Source: Theobroma cacao (Eukaryota; Streptophyta; Magnoliopsida; Malvales; Malvaceae). From it: a stretch of DNA of 64,000 nt. Location of the stretch: assembly GCF_000208745.1 (NCBI RefSeq), contig NC_030858.1:28688424-28752423 (forward strand), written 5' to 3'. A program made the position numbers and the translations under genes. The number at the start of each line of letters is the position of its first letter. Position 1 is the first letter of the stretch. The notes beneath the pieces were generated by a model. The model made no database searches. It had not been told where the DNA came from and was given only the letters and a program-made list of their open reading frames with translations. Below, piece by piece: positions 1 through 11,078 of the stretch.

Positions 1-690
1 TGAAAATAATTATAATTTACAGTTACTATCAGAAGGGTTGGTTGTAAAATTGTAAAAATTGACGTAAAATCTTATGAAGGTGTAATAAATAGATTTAAAA
101 TTTTAACGTAAATATGTAAGAGTTAATATAAATAAATTTTATTGAATTAAATTAATAAAAATAATTTTAATATTAAAAATAATAGTATTTTTATAATTTA
201 TAATAAAAAATAAAATAAAATTAAAAGTTACATAACTTAAAATAAACTAAATAAGTTTAAAAATTATCTACGTTATTATCTTAAAATAGATAAGTTTAAA
301 AATTAAATATGTTGTTTACCTGTTAACCTGTTATACAAATTTTTATTATTTTTTTAAAATTTTGTTAATTGACCTTACAATAAGGTTAAAGTTACTGTAG
401 TATTCACCCACTTAAATAAGTATTTCATTAATTAGTAATTAAGGAACATTTAAGCCTAACCTGTTGTCTGTAAATAAGTATTTCAATTTATCCAAAAAAA
501 AAAAGCATTTCAAGGCCAATACCAACCCAACACGTTGCTGCAATCAAGTTTTTTCTTTAACCGATTTGCCAGATTCCCATGCTTTCTACTCTTTTAACTT
601 AAGCCCAAAACTCAACTCTCCCTCTCTCCTTTTCAAACAAATAACTCTTACCTCTCGGAGGAATTTCTCCATTTTTGATCATTCTCAAAG
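1..690. other. AT-rich upstream region and probable leader of the trihelix gene
   Basis: Positions 1 to about 450 are very AT-rich, with no open frame I can support and no recognisable repeat ends. From about 520 the sequence becomes pyrimidine-rich and ends in a good splice donor (AAG then GTAATC at 691), so 520-690 is probably a non-coding first exon of the gene starting at 1239. I see no clear TATA box. Confidence 0.4.
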
Positions 691-1209
691 GTAATCCTTT
701 CATGACATCTTCTCCTTCAATATTATGATGAAAACCTTTGTTTAATTTTCTGAACTTTCGCATTGTTATTCCAGTGATTGTCCAACAGTACAAGAAAAGT
801 TTAAAAAGTTTCTCTTTTTGGATCTTGTTAATGCTTTTAATTGATTTTATGGGTCTTGACTGAATTTGAGTTTTGATCAGATGTGGGATTTTTTGGACGA
901 TTTCAGGATTATTGATATGATAGGTTGCACATAAATCTTTTAGTGGGTTCAATTGTTTCCTAAGCTTCTCAGTCACCCTTTTGTTTGGTGTTTTGGTTAC
1001 ATAGAAGATGGGGGAAATGTAAAAATTTAGAATTTAGTGTTTTTTCTGGTTGATTTGTGTCTATCAGTATAGAAGAAACTTGGTTTGACTGACTGCAACT
1101 AGTTGAATCAGGGTCAGTGAAGTTGGGTTTCTGTTATATTGAATATTCCAGTAGTTAAAAGTATTGGAACTTTAAGTTGTTATCCGGTGTTTTTCCTGCA
1201 CCCAAACAG
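691..1209 (+). other. Candidate 5'-UTR intron of the trihelix gene
   Basis: A GTAATC donor at 691 and an acceptor ending CAAACAG at 1209 would remove 519 bp and leave a 29-nt leader before the ATG at 1239. Another acceptor-like AG lies near 774. The short open frames inside this stretch on both strands look random. The splice choice is inferred from consensus only. Confidence 0.4.
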
Positions 1210-1238
1210 TGTATTAAGGGGTTTGGACTGTAGAGTTG

Positions 1239-2603
1239 ATGGAAAATTCAGGTTTGGGAGGTGGGTTTTTATCAGGTCCAAATGGGGGGTTGTTTGACCT
1301 TGAGTCATCCATTAATAGACAGCAAAAGCCCCAGTTGGGTCAACCTTCATTGATACCACACCATAATATGGTCTTGATGAGTGAAAATGACCACCGTTCC
1401 ACTGGAGTAATGGAGGCAAAGGGCTGTAACCCTAAGGGCTTTCCTATGAACTTTGGTAAAGGGAAGGGGGTTAGTCCCATTAGTGCTATGAATAATGGAA
1501 GCATGAGTGAAGAAGATGAGCCAAGTTATATTGAAGATGGAAATGGTGAGAACTCCATTGGGGGTAAAGGCAAGAAAGGATCACCATGGCAGAGAATGAA
1601 ATGGACTGATAATGTGGTTAGACTTCTAATAGGAGTGGTTGCTTGTGTGGGTGATGATGGTATGATTGAGGGTGTGGAGGGGCCTAAGAGAAAATCTGGG
1701 ATTTTGCAAAAGAAGGGCAAGTGGAAAACAGTTTCAAAGATAATGATTAGTAAAGGCTGTCATGTTTCACCTCAACAATGTGAGGATAAATTTAATGACT
1801 TGAACAAGAGATATAAGAAATTGAATGATATTCTTGGGAGAGGAACTAGTTGTAGGGTGGTTGAGAACCCTTCTCTTATGGACTCTATGCCTCACCTCTC
1901 AGCTAAGGCAAAGGATGATGTAAAGAAAATTTTGAGCTCTAAACATTTATTTTACCCTGAAATGTGTGCTTACCATAATGGACAGAGAATACCCAATTGC
2001 CAGGATCTTGATCTTCAGGGCTGTTTTGTACCTCTTGACAGATGCTTGAAAGACAATAATGGGTCGGATGAGGAAGAAGCTGAGGGAAATGATGATAGTG
2101 AGGATGATGATGAAATGGACAATGAAGATGATAATAATGCTGATGGGGATGATGAAAGGATTGGTGAGCTCAATAAGAGGAAGAAGGCAAGTGCTGAGGA
2201 AGGCCACTTCTGGTCACAATCTGCCGAACAGGATAGTCTCAAGGTGGAGATGGCTGGAATATTTCACGATCCAACAAGGTCATCATTGGAGCGGAAGGAG
2301 TGGATTAAGAGACAGATTTTGCAACTTCAGGAGGAAAGAGTAAACTTGCAGGTGGAAGGTTTTGAGCTTGAAAAACAACGTTTTAAATGGCTGAGATACT
2401 GCAACAAGAAAGGCAGAGAACTAGAGAGGCTAAGGTTGGAGAATGAAAGAATGAGGCTTGAGAATGAGCGGAGTTTATTGCAACTGAGGCAGAAAGAATT
2501 GGAGGTAGGTTTCAGGAGCTCTGATGCATCTTTAGACCCCACTTCACTTGGCATTGACAGACTGCAAAGCAGAGATCAGATTGATTTGGGCAGGCATCAA
2601 TAG
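1239..2603 (+). CDS. Trihelix (MYB/SANT-like) transcription factor
   Basis: This is an intronless gene of 454 aa. The open frame extends one codon upstream to a TTG, but the first ATG at 1239 is the plausible plant start. Residues about 117-200 form a single trihelix DNA-binding domain: MKWTDNVVRLL, then KWKTVSKIMISKGC, then CEDKFNDLNKRYKKL, with W, W and F at the three helix cores. Residues 275-310 are an Asp/Glu-rich acidic block. Residues 350-422 are a charged coiled coil with repeated ERLRLENE-type heptads, likely for dimerisation. This layout is that of plant single-trihelix nuclear factors such as the Arabidopsis At1g21200/At1g76870/HRA1 group (comparison from memory). Its targets are unknown. 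A 5'-UTR intron is likely, and AATAAA at 2718 may be the polyadenylation signal. Confidence 0.85.
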   Translation: MENSGLGGGFLSGPNGGLFDLESSINRQQKPQLGQPSLIPHHNMVLMSENDHRSTGVMEAKGCNPKGFPMNFGKGKGVSPISAMNNGSMSEEDEPSYIEDGNGENSIGGKGKKGSPWQRMKWTDNVVRLLIGVVACVGDDGMIEGVEGPKRKSGILQKKGKWKTVSKIMISKGCHVSPQQCEDKFNDLNKRYKKLNDILGRGTSCRVVENPSLMDSMPHLSAKAKDDVKKILSSKHLFYPEMCAYHNGQRIPNCQDLDLQGCFVPLDRCLKDNNGSDEEEAEGNDDSEDDDEMDNEDDNNADGDDERIGELNKRKKASAEEGHFWSQSAEQDSLKVEMAGIFHDPTRSSLERKEWIKRQILQLQEERVNLQVEGFELEKQRFKWLRYCNKKGRELERLRLENERMRLENERSLLQLRQKELEVGFRSSDASLDPTSLGIDRLQSRDQIDLGRHQ

Positions 2604-2717
2604 CTTATGCAAAGAGTTGTCAGTTTACTGCTGATTCTTGTGTCATTTAAATCCATTTGGCAATAAGACTTATATAGCTTAAAGCATACTAGGTAGGGTT
2701 ATTCTTTTTGCCATGTA

Positions 2718-2723
2718 AATAAA
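2718..2723 (+). terminator. Possible polyadenylation signal of the trihelix gene
   Basis: AATAAA lies 115 nt after the stop codon. Plant signals are loose, so this is suggestive only. Confidence 0.35.
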
Positions 2724-3963
2724 TAGAAGCACACCAAATTTGAGAGATAAGATAGCTTGGGATCAAATTATTAGCAAATGTATTTTTTCCACTTCCCTTC
2801 TTCCTAACAAACTTGACAATTTTCCCTCCTGAACTTCTCTTCATATACAGACCATAAAATAACTATCACTGCCATCATCCTTTTGAAGAAGACTTCATCA
2901 TGTCATTTCCCTTCATGTGCACATTGTTCTAAGAATCCAAGGTTATGGATTGTATCATCTGTCCGGGGACAATCATGCAAGGTTTTTGCAGTTAAAAGGA
3001 CAACAACAATTTGGCTAGGTAGAAAGAAAGCATGCCATGCATCTGTACTTGCCTCGGTTAATTCTTTTTTTCATTTCCGCATATTATGCTACATTGGTTC
3101 CAATTGTTTCGTATGTAATTATGCGCACACAATGTTTTTTTACCTTTGCGTTTGCATTAAAATGCTCTGGGAGAGGTGTGCATGGAATGTCAAACATGTT
3201 TGTATGTTTGTGGGACGAAATGACTCTTGTATGCCTGCGGGCATGGTTGTTCTGTATGCCAAATATTGTTGAAGATGATGACACCAAGTGCTAAAACTGT
3301 GTTTGCTGTTCGTGTTTATTAGAAGTGGTGCACCCTCTTGTTAGAGCAATATCGTAGTTCAACTTTCCTTCGTCTCCCCAAATCAGTGAAAATTAATCTA
3401 TTTATGTTTTACTTGTCTCATCTTCGGGATGATTGGGTGACCTACAGCACTTTAACCAAGTTGTAGGGAGGTGTGCACAATGTTAAAAGTAGCTCATGCA
3501 AACCTGAGTTAAGCTTAGACTCACAACTACAGGGTGGGGGCTGGGTAGATTCCTACTTGACTGAGATTAAAAATGAATTGTATCTGCAAGCCCTTAATAA
3601 GCAACATCTCTTAATTGTTTTTAATAAATGAAAGACTGGGGACAATGAAACCAGATATCATGAAAGCTACGTAGTCAGAGCTGTTCTTGTTCTTTCTGAC
3701 GTTGGCTATTCCACACGTGCATATCACATGACTGGCATGCAATTTCTTGGAATTAGGCTATCATGTGAAATATTGTCACACACTCTTCTTTGACTTGTCA
3801 AAATTTATGGTGCAAGCTTATAGTATTTATTAAGAAAAATGATTTGGTATCAATGGAAAAAAAATCACATCTTCAATTAATCATATGTTATTAATTAAAG
3901 TGATGCCAACACTATCACGTGTCAAAATATAACATAATCTTAATCAATACTTAAAAATTAGAA
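2724..3963. other. Intergenic region after the trihelix gene
   Basis: The stretch 2740-3350 has somewhat higher GC and overlapping short open frames on both strands, but no frame resembles a protein I know; it may be extended 3' UTR. From 3800 on the sequence is AT-rich. The last nine bases (3955-3963) are the left target duplication of the Mutator-like element that follows. Confidence 0.4.
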
Positions 3964-5528
3964 GGCATAATACTTCAAAAAAAACCGTTTAAACTGTTGA
4001 GAAAAATTCAAATAAATTTTTATACTTTTATTGCTTTCAATCAAGTCTTTACTTTTATTTCGAGTCAAATAAGCTATTTGATTTTTTTATTTTGTATCAA
4101 ATAAACTTAATGATTAACTTAGTCAAAATATTATTTGTTATTTTATGTCTTGTGGCATCAACGTGGCATGCTAACATATCATAATTGATAATGATATGGC
4201 ACCTTGACATATAATTATTGATGATAATATAACATGCTAATTTGACATGATAACATAATCATGTAATTAGCGATAACAACGGGTAGGGTACTTATTAATT
4301 TTGAGGTACCCAAACCCAAACCTATAAAAAGTAAACTACATGAATGTTTTTTAAAATTACTACCCTAACCCTAATCCTAATACATCCCTATTATCCTATA
4401 ATTATTCTAATCCGTTTAAAATCCCGATTATGTAAAAAAATTATTAAAATACTATTCATAAGTATCCAATTACCCGAATCTGAATTCGTATCCATATACA
4501 ATAATATTTCTCTTGCATATTTCATATAATTTACTAATAATTAAATTAATTAAAACACACAAATAATAAAATTTAAATTTAAGTAATCAAAAACAAATAT
4601 CTCAAACATAATTAATAAATTTATTAGTTATAATTTTTGTAATGTTAGCACAATATAGAAAGTAAATATAAATAAATATATTTATATTTAAAGTGTATAT
4701 ATACTAAAAATATTTTAATATATATCATAGTAATTATATTTCTTATAACTGAACCTAATATATATAAAGTATATATATTAAAAGACATTACAAGTCAATT
4801 AATAATCATAGTTTCATTAATTAATTTAATTAACTATATGAGTTTATCCTTAATTACAAAAAATTAAAAAAAAAAAACTAAGTTTCCAAACTATTCTAAT
4901 CTCACAACTTCCTTTTAGGTTTATATATTATAAGTTTATATAACCAAAGCTATATATATTATTAATAACTAACAATCTAATAATTTTTTAATTTAAATAA
5001 TTAATATCATCATGTTAATAATTAGAGTAACAATACCTTTCATATATTTGTTAGTTTTTAACAAAAAAAATTACTTGTAAAGTTAGTAAAAATTGTATAT
5101 TTTTAATTTAATTATTAAAATATTTATAAATAGTAATCGGGTTCGGGTAATGAGCACTCAAGAGGTGATATCGAAACCCTACCTAAACCCTATTCGGGTA
5201 GTGAAATCACTACCCAAACTCGTCCCAAACCCGATTATAAGATATCTTAACTCTATATAACCGGATTGGGTATCCATGGATATCTTGTAATAAGGTACTC
5301 ATTGTCATCCCTACATGTAATATTTATTATTTTTCATATTAACGTCATTTCAGTGCCATATAAATATAAAATTATAAGTGAAATTTTGATTAATGGTAAT
5401 TAGTTAATCATTTATTATAAGAACTTATTTGACTGAAAATAAAATATTAAGGCTTAACTGAACGCAATAAAAAAATTTTTTATTTGAACTTTTTTTATTA
5501 GTTTAAAGACTTATTTGAGTATTATGTC
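3964..5528. mobile_element. Mutator-like non-autonomous element with long inverted repeats, split by a hAT insertion
   Basis: The left end (GGCATAATACTTCAAA) and the reverse complement of the right end (GACATAATACTCAAAT) are diverged inverted repeats. They can be followed for about 200 bp inward on both sides, with shared blocks around TTTAAACT, TTCAAATAAA and TTTTATTGC followed by TCA. The flanks AAATTAGAA (3955-3963) and AAATTATAA (5529-5537) agree at 8 of 9 positions, the duplication length of Mutator-like elements. No transposase is present. Without the nested hAT the element would be about 510 bp. Confidence 0.65.
4268..5313. mobile_element. Non-autonomous hAT (Ac-like) element, 1046 bp
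   Basis: Perfect 8-bp target duplications CATGTAAT lie at 4260-4267 and 5314-5321. The left terminus TAGCGATAACAACGGGTA and the reverse-complemented right terminus TAGGGATGACAATGAGTA match at 14 of 18 positions. TAGGGATGA is the terminal type of Ac-like hAT transposons. Subterminal regions carry GGGTTCGGGT and ACCCAAAC type repeats in both orientations, as in many plant hAT elements. The interior is AT-rich and non-coding, so the element depended on an outside transposase. It sits inside the Mutator-like element and is therefore the younger insertion. Confidence 0.8.
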
Positions 5529-5542
5529 AAATTATAAATATT

Positions 5543-6066
5543 AAGGTAAAATATCCTCTTCGTAAATTTTAATCGAAATTTTAAACGAGTCCATTAAATT
5601 TTAAAATGGATATTTTGCTCTAAAAAAAAAATCTTTCACAAGACACATAGGTCCAACCGTTAATCAAGCATTAGTGTTTCTGTTAATCTGATAACGTGGT
5701 AATATTGAAAAACAAGTTTACCGTTTATTAATTTTAAAAATTATTATTATATGCTTTTTTTTTTTTGTAAAAAAAAAATAGGTGGGAGCCCCAGAGGGGT
5801 GCAGAAGCACCAGCTCGGTGTTCCTTTGGAGAGGGCTCGTTGCTCTCCTCCTTCCCTTGATGCTCTTTTCTCTTGGAAAGCACTGGATCCTTCCTTACGG
5901 AGTTGTAATAATAATTTTTTAAATTAATAAATAAGAAAGGATATTTTAATTTTTTCATATTATTTGTTAATGATGTTTATACTTTTGAAATGGACTGTTT
6001 ATTTCTAACACTAATATACTCATGTAAATTATGTCTAAAAATTAAGAGATAGAAGTATTTTACTTT
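5543..6066. mobile_element. Inverted-repeat MITE with a GC-rich core
   Basis: The ends AAGGTAAAATATCCTC and (reverse complement of the right end) AAAGTAAAATACTTCT are similar, and inverted similarity continues inward. It includes a strong block next to the core where TTTATTAATTT then AAAAATTATTATTA appears on both sides in opposite orientation. The core, about 5765-5905, is much GC-richer than its surroundings and is bordered by A/T runs. It encodes no protein I recognise. I could not find a clean target duplication. A captured-fragment (Pack-MULE-like) origin of the core is inference. Confidence 0.5.
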
Positions 6067-6472
6067 ACATACTATTACCCGAACTCAAAACAAATTAAAA
6101 AAAAAGGCATAGAGGCAAACTTGGTCAAATTCCATTTTGGTTGTCTTTAAAGTAGAACGGTTGGCACCACTAATTTGAAACCAGAAATGATTGTCAAATT
6201 GAACTCTCCAAAATAATAGCAGCATATGTCAAGAGAAAATTCTATTCAAAAAGAGAAGTTTTGAAAGTTGTGGTAGCATTCACATTTCCTACCAACCCAA
6301 GCTAAAGTGATTAGTTGTCAAAATTGGACTCCCCCATTGATCAAGGACGAGGATCATGCACCACAAAACAAAATTCCCAGTAATGCGGCTGCTACCCATA
6401 CATATACAAGATACCATTCTAATGTCCCCTCACAATTCCATGACAACTTTCCTTTCGTAAAATATTTTTAAT
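6067..6472. other. Intergenic region
   Basis: Mixed-composition sequence between two inverted-repeat elements. No gene, no repeat ends and no open frame worth reporting. Confidence 0.4.
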
Positions 6473-6895
6473 ATATAACTCTTATAGAATCTTTTTAAAC
6501 TAATTTGATTTAATATTTAAAAAATTTAAATGAATTCGTGTTTTTCAATTATATTCAATTAAATTATCATATTTTTTTATTTTTAATTAAATAAACTCTT
6601 ATTATGATTAATGGATGATTAATTGTTATTAATCAAAATACTATTTATTATTGTATACACACGTGATGCAAATATGAAAGTGAAAATATCATATAACCAT
6701 ATCACACCAGATCAATTTATCACATTACCATCTATTATGAGATTAACATACTATGTTAATGTCATGTGGTATAAAATAATATGTGATATTTTAACTAATA
6801 ATTAATTTATCATTAATTGAACGTCATAAAAAAATAAAAATTTATTTAAAATTTTTTAAATAGTTTAGAAGTCCTTTTTTAGATATTATACTAAT
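6473..6895. mobile_element. Degenerate inverted-repeat element related to the 3964-5528 element
   Basis: The right side (GAACGTCATAAAAAAATAAA followed by TTTAAATAGTTTAGAAGTCC) resembles the right end of the Mutator-like element at 3964-5528. The left side is its diverged inverted counterpart. The interior repeats words such as CATGTGG and TTAACTAATAATTAAT. The ends are approximate and no duplication was found. Confidence 0.4.
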
Positions 6896-7184
6896 TAATT
6901 TTCTCTATAACCACTTAATTTACATGCCTTTCCTATCACAAAGGCAAATTTCCTTTGTATTATTTTTTTTTTCCTTTGTGATACATATAACTGAAGAGGG
7001 AAATTGATGGAGAGATCATGGATTCGATCATTTGAGACTTGAATCTATTGTTGTGCAAAAATCAAATACTAATTGTTTTGCAAAAATGGTAATACAAGTA
7101 ATGAAGGGAAGTACATTCTCTAATTTGGCAAGGCCAATTGTACTCCTTTAACACACCACAAAAAGGCATCCCACAGTGGAAGCC

Positions 7185-7191
7185 TTTATAA
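7185..7191 (+). promoter_or_regulatory. TATA box of the ADP/ATP carrier gene
   Basis: TTTATAA lies about 120 bp upstream of a splice donor at 7306 that begins the leader intron. The following pyrimidine-rich stretch (TCTCTCTCGTCTAGTCTCTC) is typical of a plant leader. The transcription start is probably near 7215-7225. Confidence 0.5.
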
Positions 7192-7305
7192 CCAACGACT
7201 CCGTCTCACGTGAAGTCTCTGTCAAAACTCCCAACTCCAAACTTCTACGTTTTGTGTTGCTTGCCTCCCTCATTTCTCTCTCGTCTAGTCTCTCCACATT
7301 TCAAG

Positions 7306-8868
7306 GTTGGCTTTTTATCTCTTTCTTTCTTTTCCTTTTCCTATGAAATCTGCTAACATTTCTCCTCCACTTACATCATTACGTGATGTGTGATTGTTTC
7401 ACTGATAACTGTTTTATATTTGTTGGGGGGTGTGGTTTGGTTTTATGGGTGTGCTTTCATTTCGGCTTACATTTTGCTCTTGATTGGAACTCTACCTTCT
7501 TTTTCTTATAAACCCATTTCAGGGCTCTTTTACTATTTGCTTCTATTTTAGATCTTGTTTTCTTTATCTTTCTCTGCTCTCTTTGTTTCATATCCTTTTA
7601 CAGGTCAGTCAGTTTTTAATCTGACATAGCATCTTTTTCTCTGTATAATGTATTTGTTTGGTTATTTATATGTTGTCTTTATTGTGTATATGTCTCATGT
7701 TCGATCTGGGGTCGGATTGAAGTCTGATATATAGGATTTTTGTTTCACTTGGGTGGAGGGTTATTTTCTGTTGTGTGTTTTTCTGGTGTCTTTTAGATCT
7801 GATTATGATAGGGAGTCTGGTATATTGGGTTTTTTAAAAGATCAAATAAGTATGTGGTCTTTTTTTTCTCTTAAAAAAAATGCAATTTTGAATGAGAACT
7901 CTATTAATATCATACTTGAGCCTCTGGCCGTTGGTTTGGCGTGAATTGATAGATGAAGCTTTTGGGGAATGTACCCATGGTTTAAATTCCATTTTAGACC
8001 AGAATCTGTGCGTTCGTAGTAGATTAATTTTGGTGCTTTTGGTTGACAGTTGACAGCTGAGCTTAAAATCTATGTGATGTAACTTTGCTTTCACTCTGTC
8101 CTCATGAATCTTCTATTATATTATTAACCTACTTGAATTTTTGTATATTAAACATTGATCTCATCAAAAAGATTAAATTGGTTTTTATCGTCAAACTCAT
8201 TTCCTTATTAATTGTTCTTATTTTCAACTCAATCCACTCTTATGGATATGTGAAATTCAAGTTGGTTTTAAGTGCATGAATTTTAAGGGTATCTTTCTCA
8301 AAAAAAAAAAATAAAGAGAAAATTTTATGCTTATTAGATATTTGCTACATCTGTCGGTTTCCTATCCTCTCTGTTATAGTGTTGTTTGCTTGTATCTGAG
8401 CAATTTTCATTTATTATTTTAAAATTTTTGGGTCGAAATATTCATGTTCCAGCTATGCCCTTATGTTTCAGGTGGATGATATTGTTTAAAATTAGTCAGT
8501 GATAATAAGGAGAAAAGTTTTAGCTTGTAGATAGTGCAACCATGCAAAATGAAATAGAAAAAGATTATGAACCTTAGTGGCAAGAAAAGCCTCTACTTGT
8601 GAGCTGGGGGACAAATGCTCATTTTATTGAAATGGTTTTTATTCCAATTGAATTTGTATACATCTGGAAGCTAAGTGGGTTCTTGTTTATAATTATATAG
8701 GGCCACAAATTGTTGTCCTTTTTGAAGTTTTGTTTCTTTTGTTTTTTGTTTTTCTTCTAATTTTACTTGTCATCTTGATTTGGTGTGGTTTCACAATTTG
8801 AGGCATCAGGGTCATGCTTTGGTTTTCTCCAGCTCATTATAATCATAATATTTGGTTTTGTTGTGTAG
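7306..8868 (+). other. Long 5'-UTR intron of the ADP/ATP carrier gene
   Basis: Donor TTCAAG then GTTGGC at 7306 and acceptor TTGTGTAG ending at 8868 would remove 1563 bp, leaving GGTATTTTTCGTGAGAAGTG before the ATG. The stretch is T-rich like an intron. The short open frames in it are not coding. Long leader introns are common in highly expressed plant housekeeping genes and often raise expression. Confidence 0.55.
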
Positions 8869-8888
8869 GGTATTTTTCGTGAGAAGTG

Positions 8889-10332
8889 ATGGCTGATAGG
8901 CACCAACACCCTTCTGTCATGCAAAAGGTAGCTGGACAACTCCATCTTACTCCCAGCCTTTCACAAGATGTTCAATATCGCTATGGAGGTTTCCAAAGGC
9001 CTGCGCTGCATCAGAGGCGTTTTGCATCTGGAAGTTGCAATGCAGCACTACGGTATCCCATGGCACAGGCATGCCCAGCAAATTATGATCTGTCAATGGT
9101 CGGTTCAAGTTCATCACCTATATGTGTCCAGGCTCCATCAGAGAAAAGCTTTTCTAGTTTTGCTGTTGATTTTCTTATGGGTGGAGTTTCTGCTGCTGTG
9201 TCCAAAACTGCTGCTGCTCCCATTGAACGTGTGAAGCTCTTAATTCAAAACCAGGATGAGATGATTAGGGCTGGTCGGCTCTCTGAACCTTACAAGGGAA
9301 TTGGTGATTGTTTCAAAAGAACAATCCAAGATGAGGGCATGGTGTCATTGTGGAGAGGAAATACAGCCAATGTTATCCGTTATTTCCCCACTCAGGTTAG
9401 TCGTATCTTCATAGAAATAGCCCTATGTTCATTCTTATTTAGAGCTGTCTGCTCATTTATCATTTTTTGAATTTTTTGGTGCTTCAGGCCTTGAACTTTG
9501 CCTTCAAAGATTACTTTAAAAAACTGTTCAACTTCAAGAAGGACCGTGATGGCTACTGGAAGTGGTTTGCTGGCAACTTGGCATCTGGTGGCGCAGCTGG
9601 TGCCTCTTCCCTTCTCTTTGTCTATTCCCTGGATTATGCCCGAACTCGTCTTGCCAATGATGCTAAAGCTGCAAAGAAAGGAGGTGAGAGGCAATTCAAT
9701 GGCTTGGTTGATGTATATCGGAAGACTCTCAAGTCAGATGGTATTGCTGGCCTTTACCGTGGCTTCAACATTTCATGTGTTGGCATTATTGTTTACCGTG
9801 GTCTTTACTTTGGAATGTATGACTCTTTGAAGCCAGTGGTTCTTGTCGGAAAGTTGCAGGTTAGTAGATTTTTGGGCTAGAATTTCTAATTTATTTTTGG
9901 CTTTTTGCGTCAACTAATATTCATACTGTCTAATGACAATAAGATCACTGCTGTTGTGCTTTCTGGATGTTGGTTAGATTTCTTCCCTGGCTAGAGGATT
10001 GTGCTCACGTGCATTTTTATTTTGGATAATATCAGGATAGCTTCTTTGCTAGCTTTGCTCTTGGTTGGGTTATTACCAACGGTGCTGGTCTTGCCTCCTA
10101 CCCAATTGATACTGTCCGTAGAAGGATGATGATGACATCAGGTGAAGCTGTCAAGTACAAGAGCTCACTTGATGCATTCTCTCAGATCCTTAAGAATGAG
10201 GGTGCCAAGTCTCTCTTTAAGGGTGCTGGTGCGAACATCCTCCGTGCAGTTGCCGGTGCTGGTGTGCTTGCAGGCTATGATAAGCTCCAGATGATTGTAT
10301 TAGGAAAGAAGTATGGTTCTGGCGGGGCATAA
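8889..10332 (+). CDS. AAC: Mitochondrial ADP/ATP carrier (three exons, 391 aa)
   Basis: It exchanges matrix ATP for cytosolic ADP across the inner mitochondrial membrane. Exons are 8889-9395, 9488-9859 and 10036-10332, all phase 0, with GT-AG introns. The signature RRRMMM of adenine nucleotide carriers is at about residues 321-326. The three carrier repeats are visible: PIERVK (111-116) in repeat 1, SLDYARTR in repeat 2 (Ser for the usual Pro) and PIDTVRRR in repeat 3. The first 85 residues are a plant-type N-terminal extension, rich in Gln, Ser and Arg, removed or dispensable in plant carriers. The open frame starts one codon earlier at a GTG; ATG at 8889 is the start. The length fits plant AAC proteins of about 380-390 aa. 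Expression is probably driven from the TATA box near 7185 through the long leader intron. Confidence 0.95.
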
Positions 10333-11078
10333 TCATGCCAACTATCTTTTCTACATAAATACAGATGGTGATGAAAATCATTTGCAATTTCATTTGATTC
10401 AAGATTTTGCTAAGGGTGATTTTTTCTCATTTGAATAACTTAGTTTAGAGGGGTTTGTCTCCTATAACATTGATCCTTGGGAGGAAATTTTTACCCCATT
10501 TAATCCTCATTATTTGAGTTGTTGCAGCCTTGCATCTTGATTTTATTTTTTGGAATTTTACCCCTTTATAAGATTCCCCCTTTGCTTTCCTATTAATGGT
10601 TTATGGTTGCCTTGTTACACTGGAAATTGCTAAGAGACTGCAGAGCTTATAATTTTGGAAACTCCGAGGATCATTTCATTATCCTCTCAACGACTATATT
10701 GTAGTAGTCTTGGAGGATGAAGCTTCCATTCGCTGGTTTAAATTTTTTACACCTATTCGTTTAACGTTGAACGAACTTGAAACAAATGGAGATCTGTCTG
10801 ACTAAATCCTTTGAGAAGCTAGACCAAATAATACATCAAAGCAATTCACTGGACTGTTCGGCTTTAATCAGCAAAGCATTCAACCACTCTGTCGGAACTA
10901 GCCGTCCTTCTTTCATTGGGAGGAGAGCTATACAATTGTTTTGATTCCATGGGCTCCCAGAAATCTCTCTCTTTTAAATTGTGCTAGATCTTTCCCGCCT
11001 TTCCTTCTACTCATTGCACAAACCGGCAAACCTCTATGCCGCTGTACACAAAAATCTGATGAGCCTTATTTATTCTTT
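10333..11078. other. AAC 3' UTR and SLO1 upstream region
   Basis: This short spacer probably holds the carrier 3' UTR up to about 10600 and the SLO1 promoter and leader after it. The frame of the downstream gene is open back to 10941 but begins there at TTG with no in-frame ATG, so 10941-11078 is treated as untranslated. No clear TATA box was recognised. Confidence 0.45.

Noticed and set aside
599..976. 125-codon open frame on the minus strand before the trihelix gene
   Set aside because: It overlaps the probable leader and leader intron of the trihelix gene, with no recognisable domain or codon bias.
2883..3294. Overlapping open frames of 129 and 85 codons after the trihelix gene
   Set aside because: Frames overlap, are Cys-rich in a way typical of random sequence, and match nothing known; probably 3' UTR or spacer.
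10941..11078. N-terminal 46-codon extension of the PPR protein
   Set aside because: It begins at TTG and has no in-frame ATG; the ATG at 11079 is followed by a good mitochondrial targeting-like sequence.
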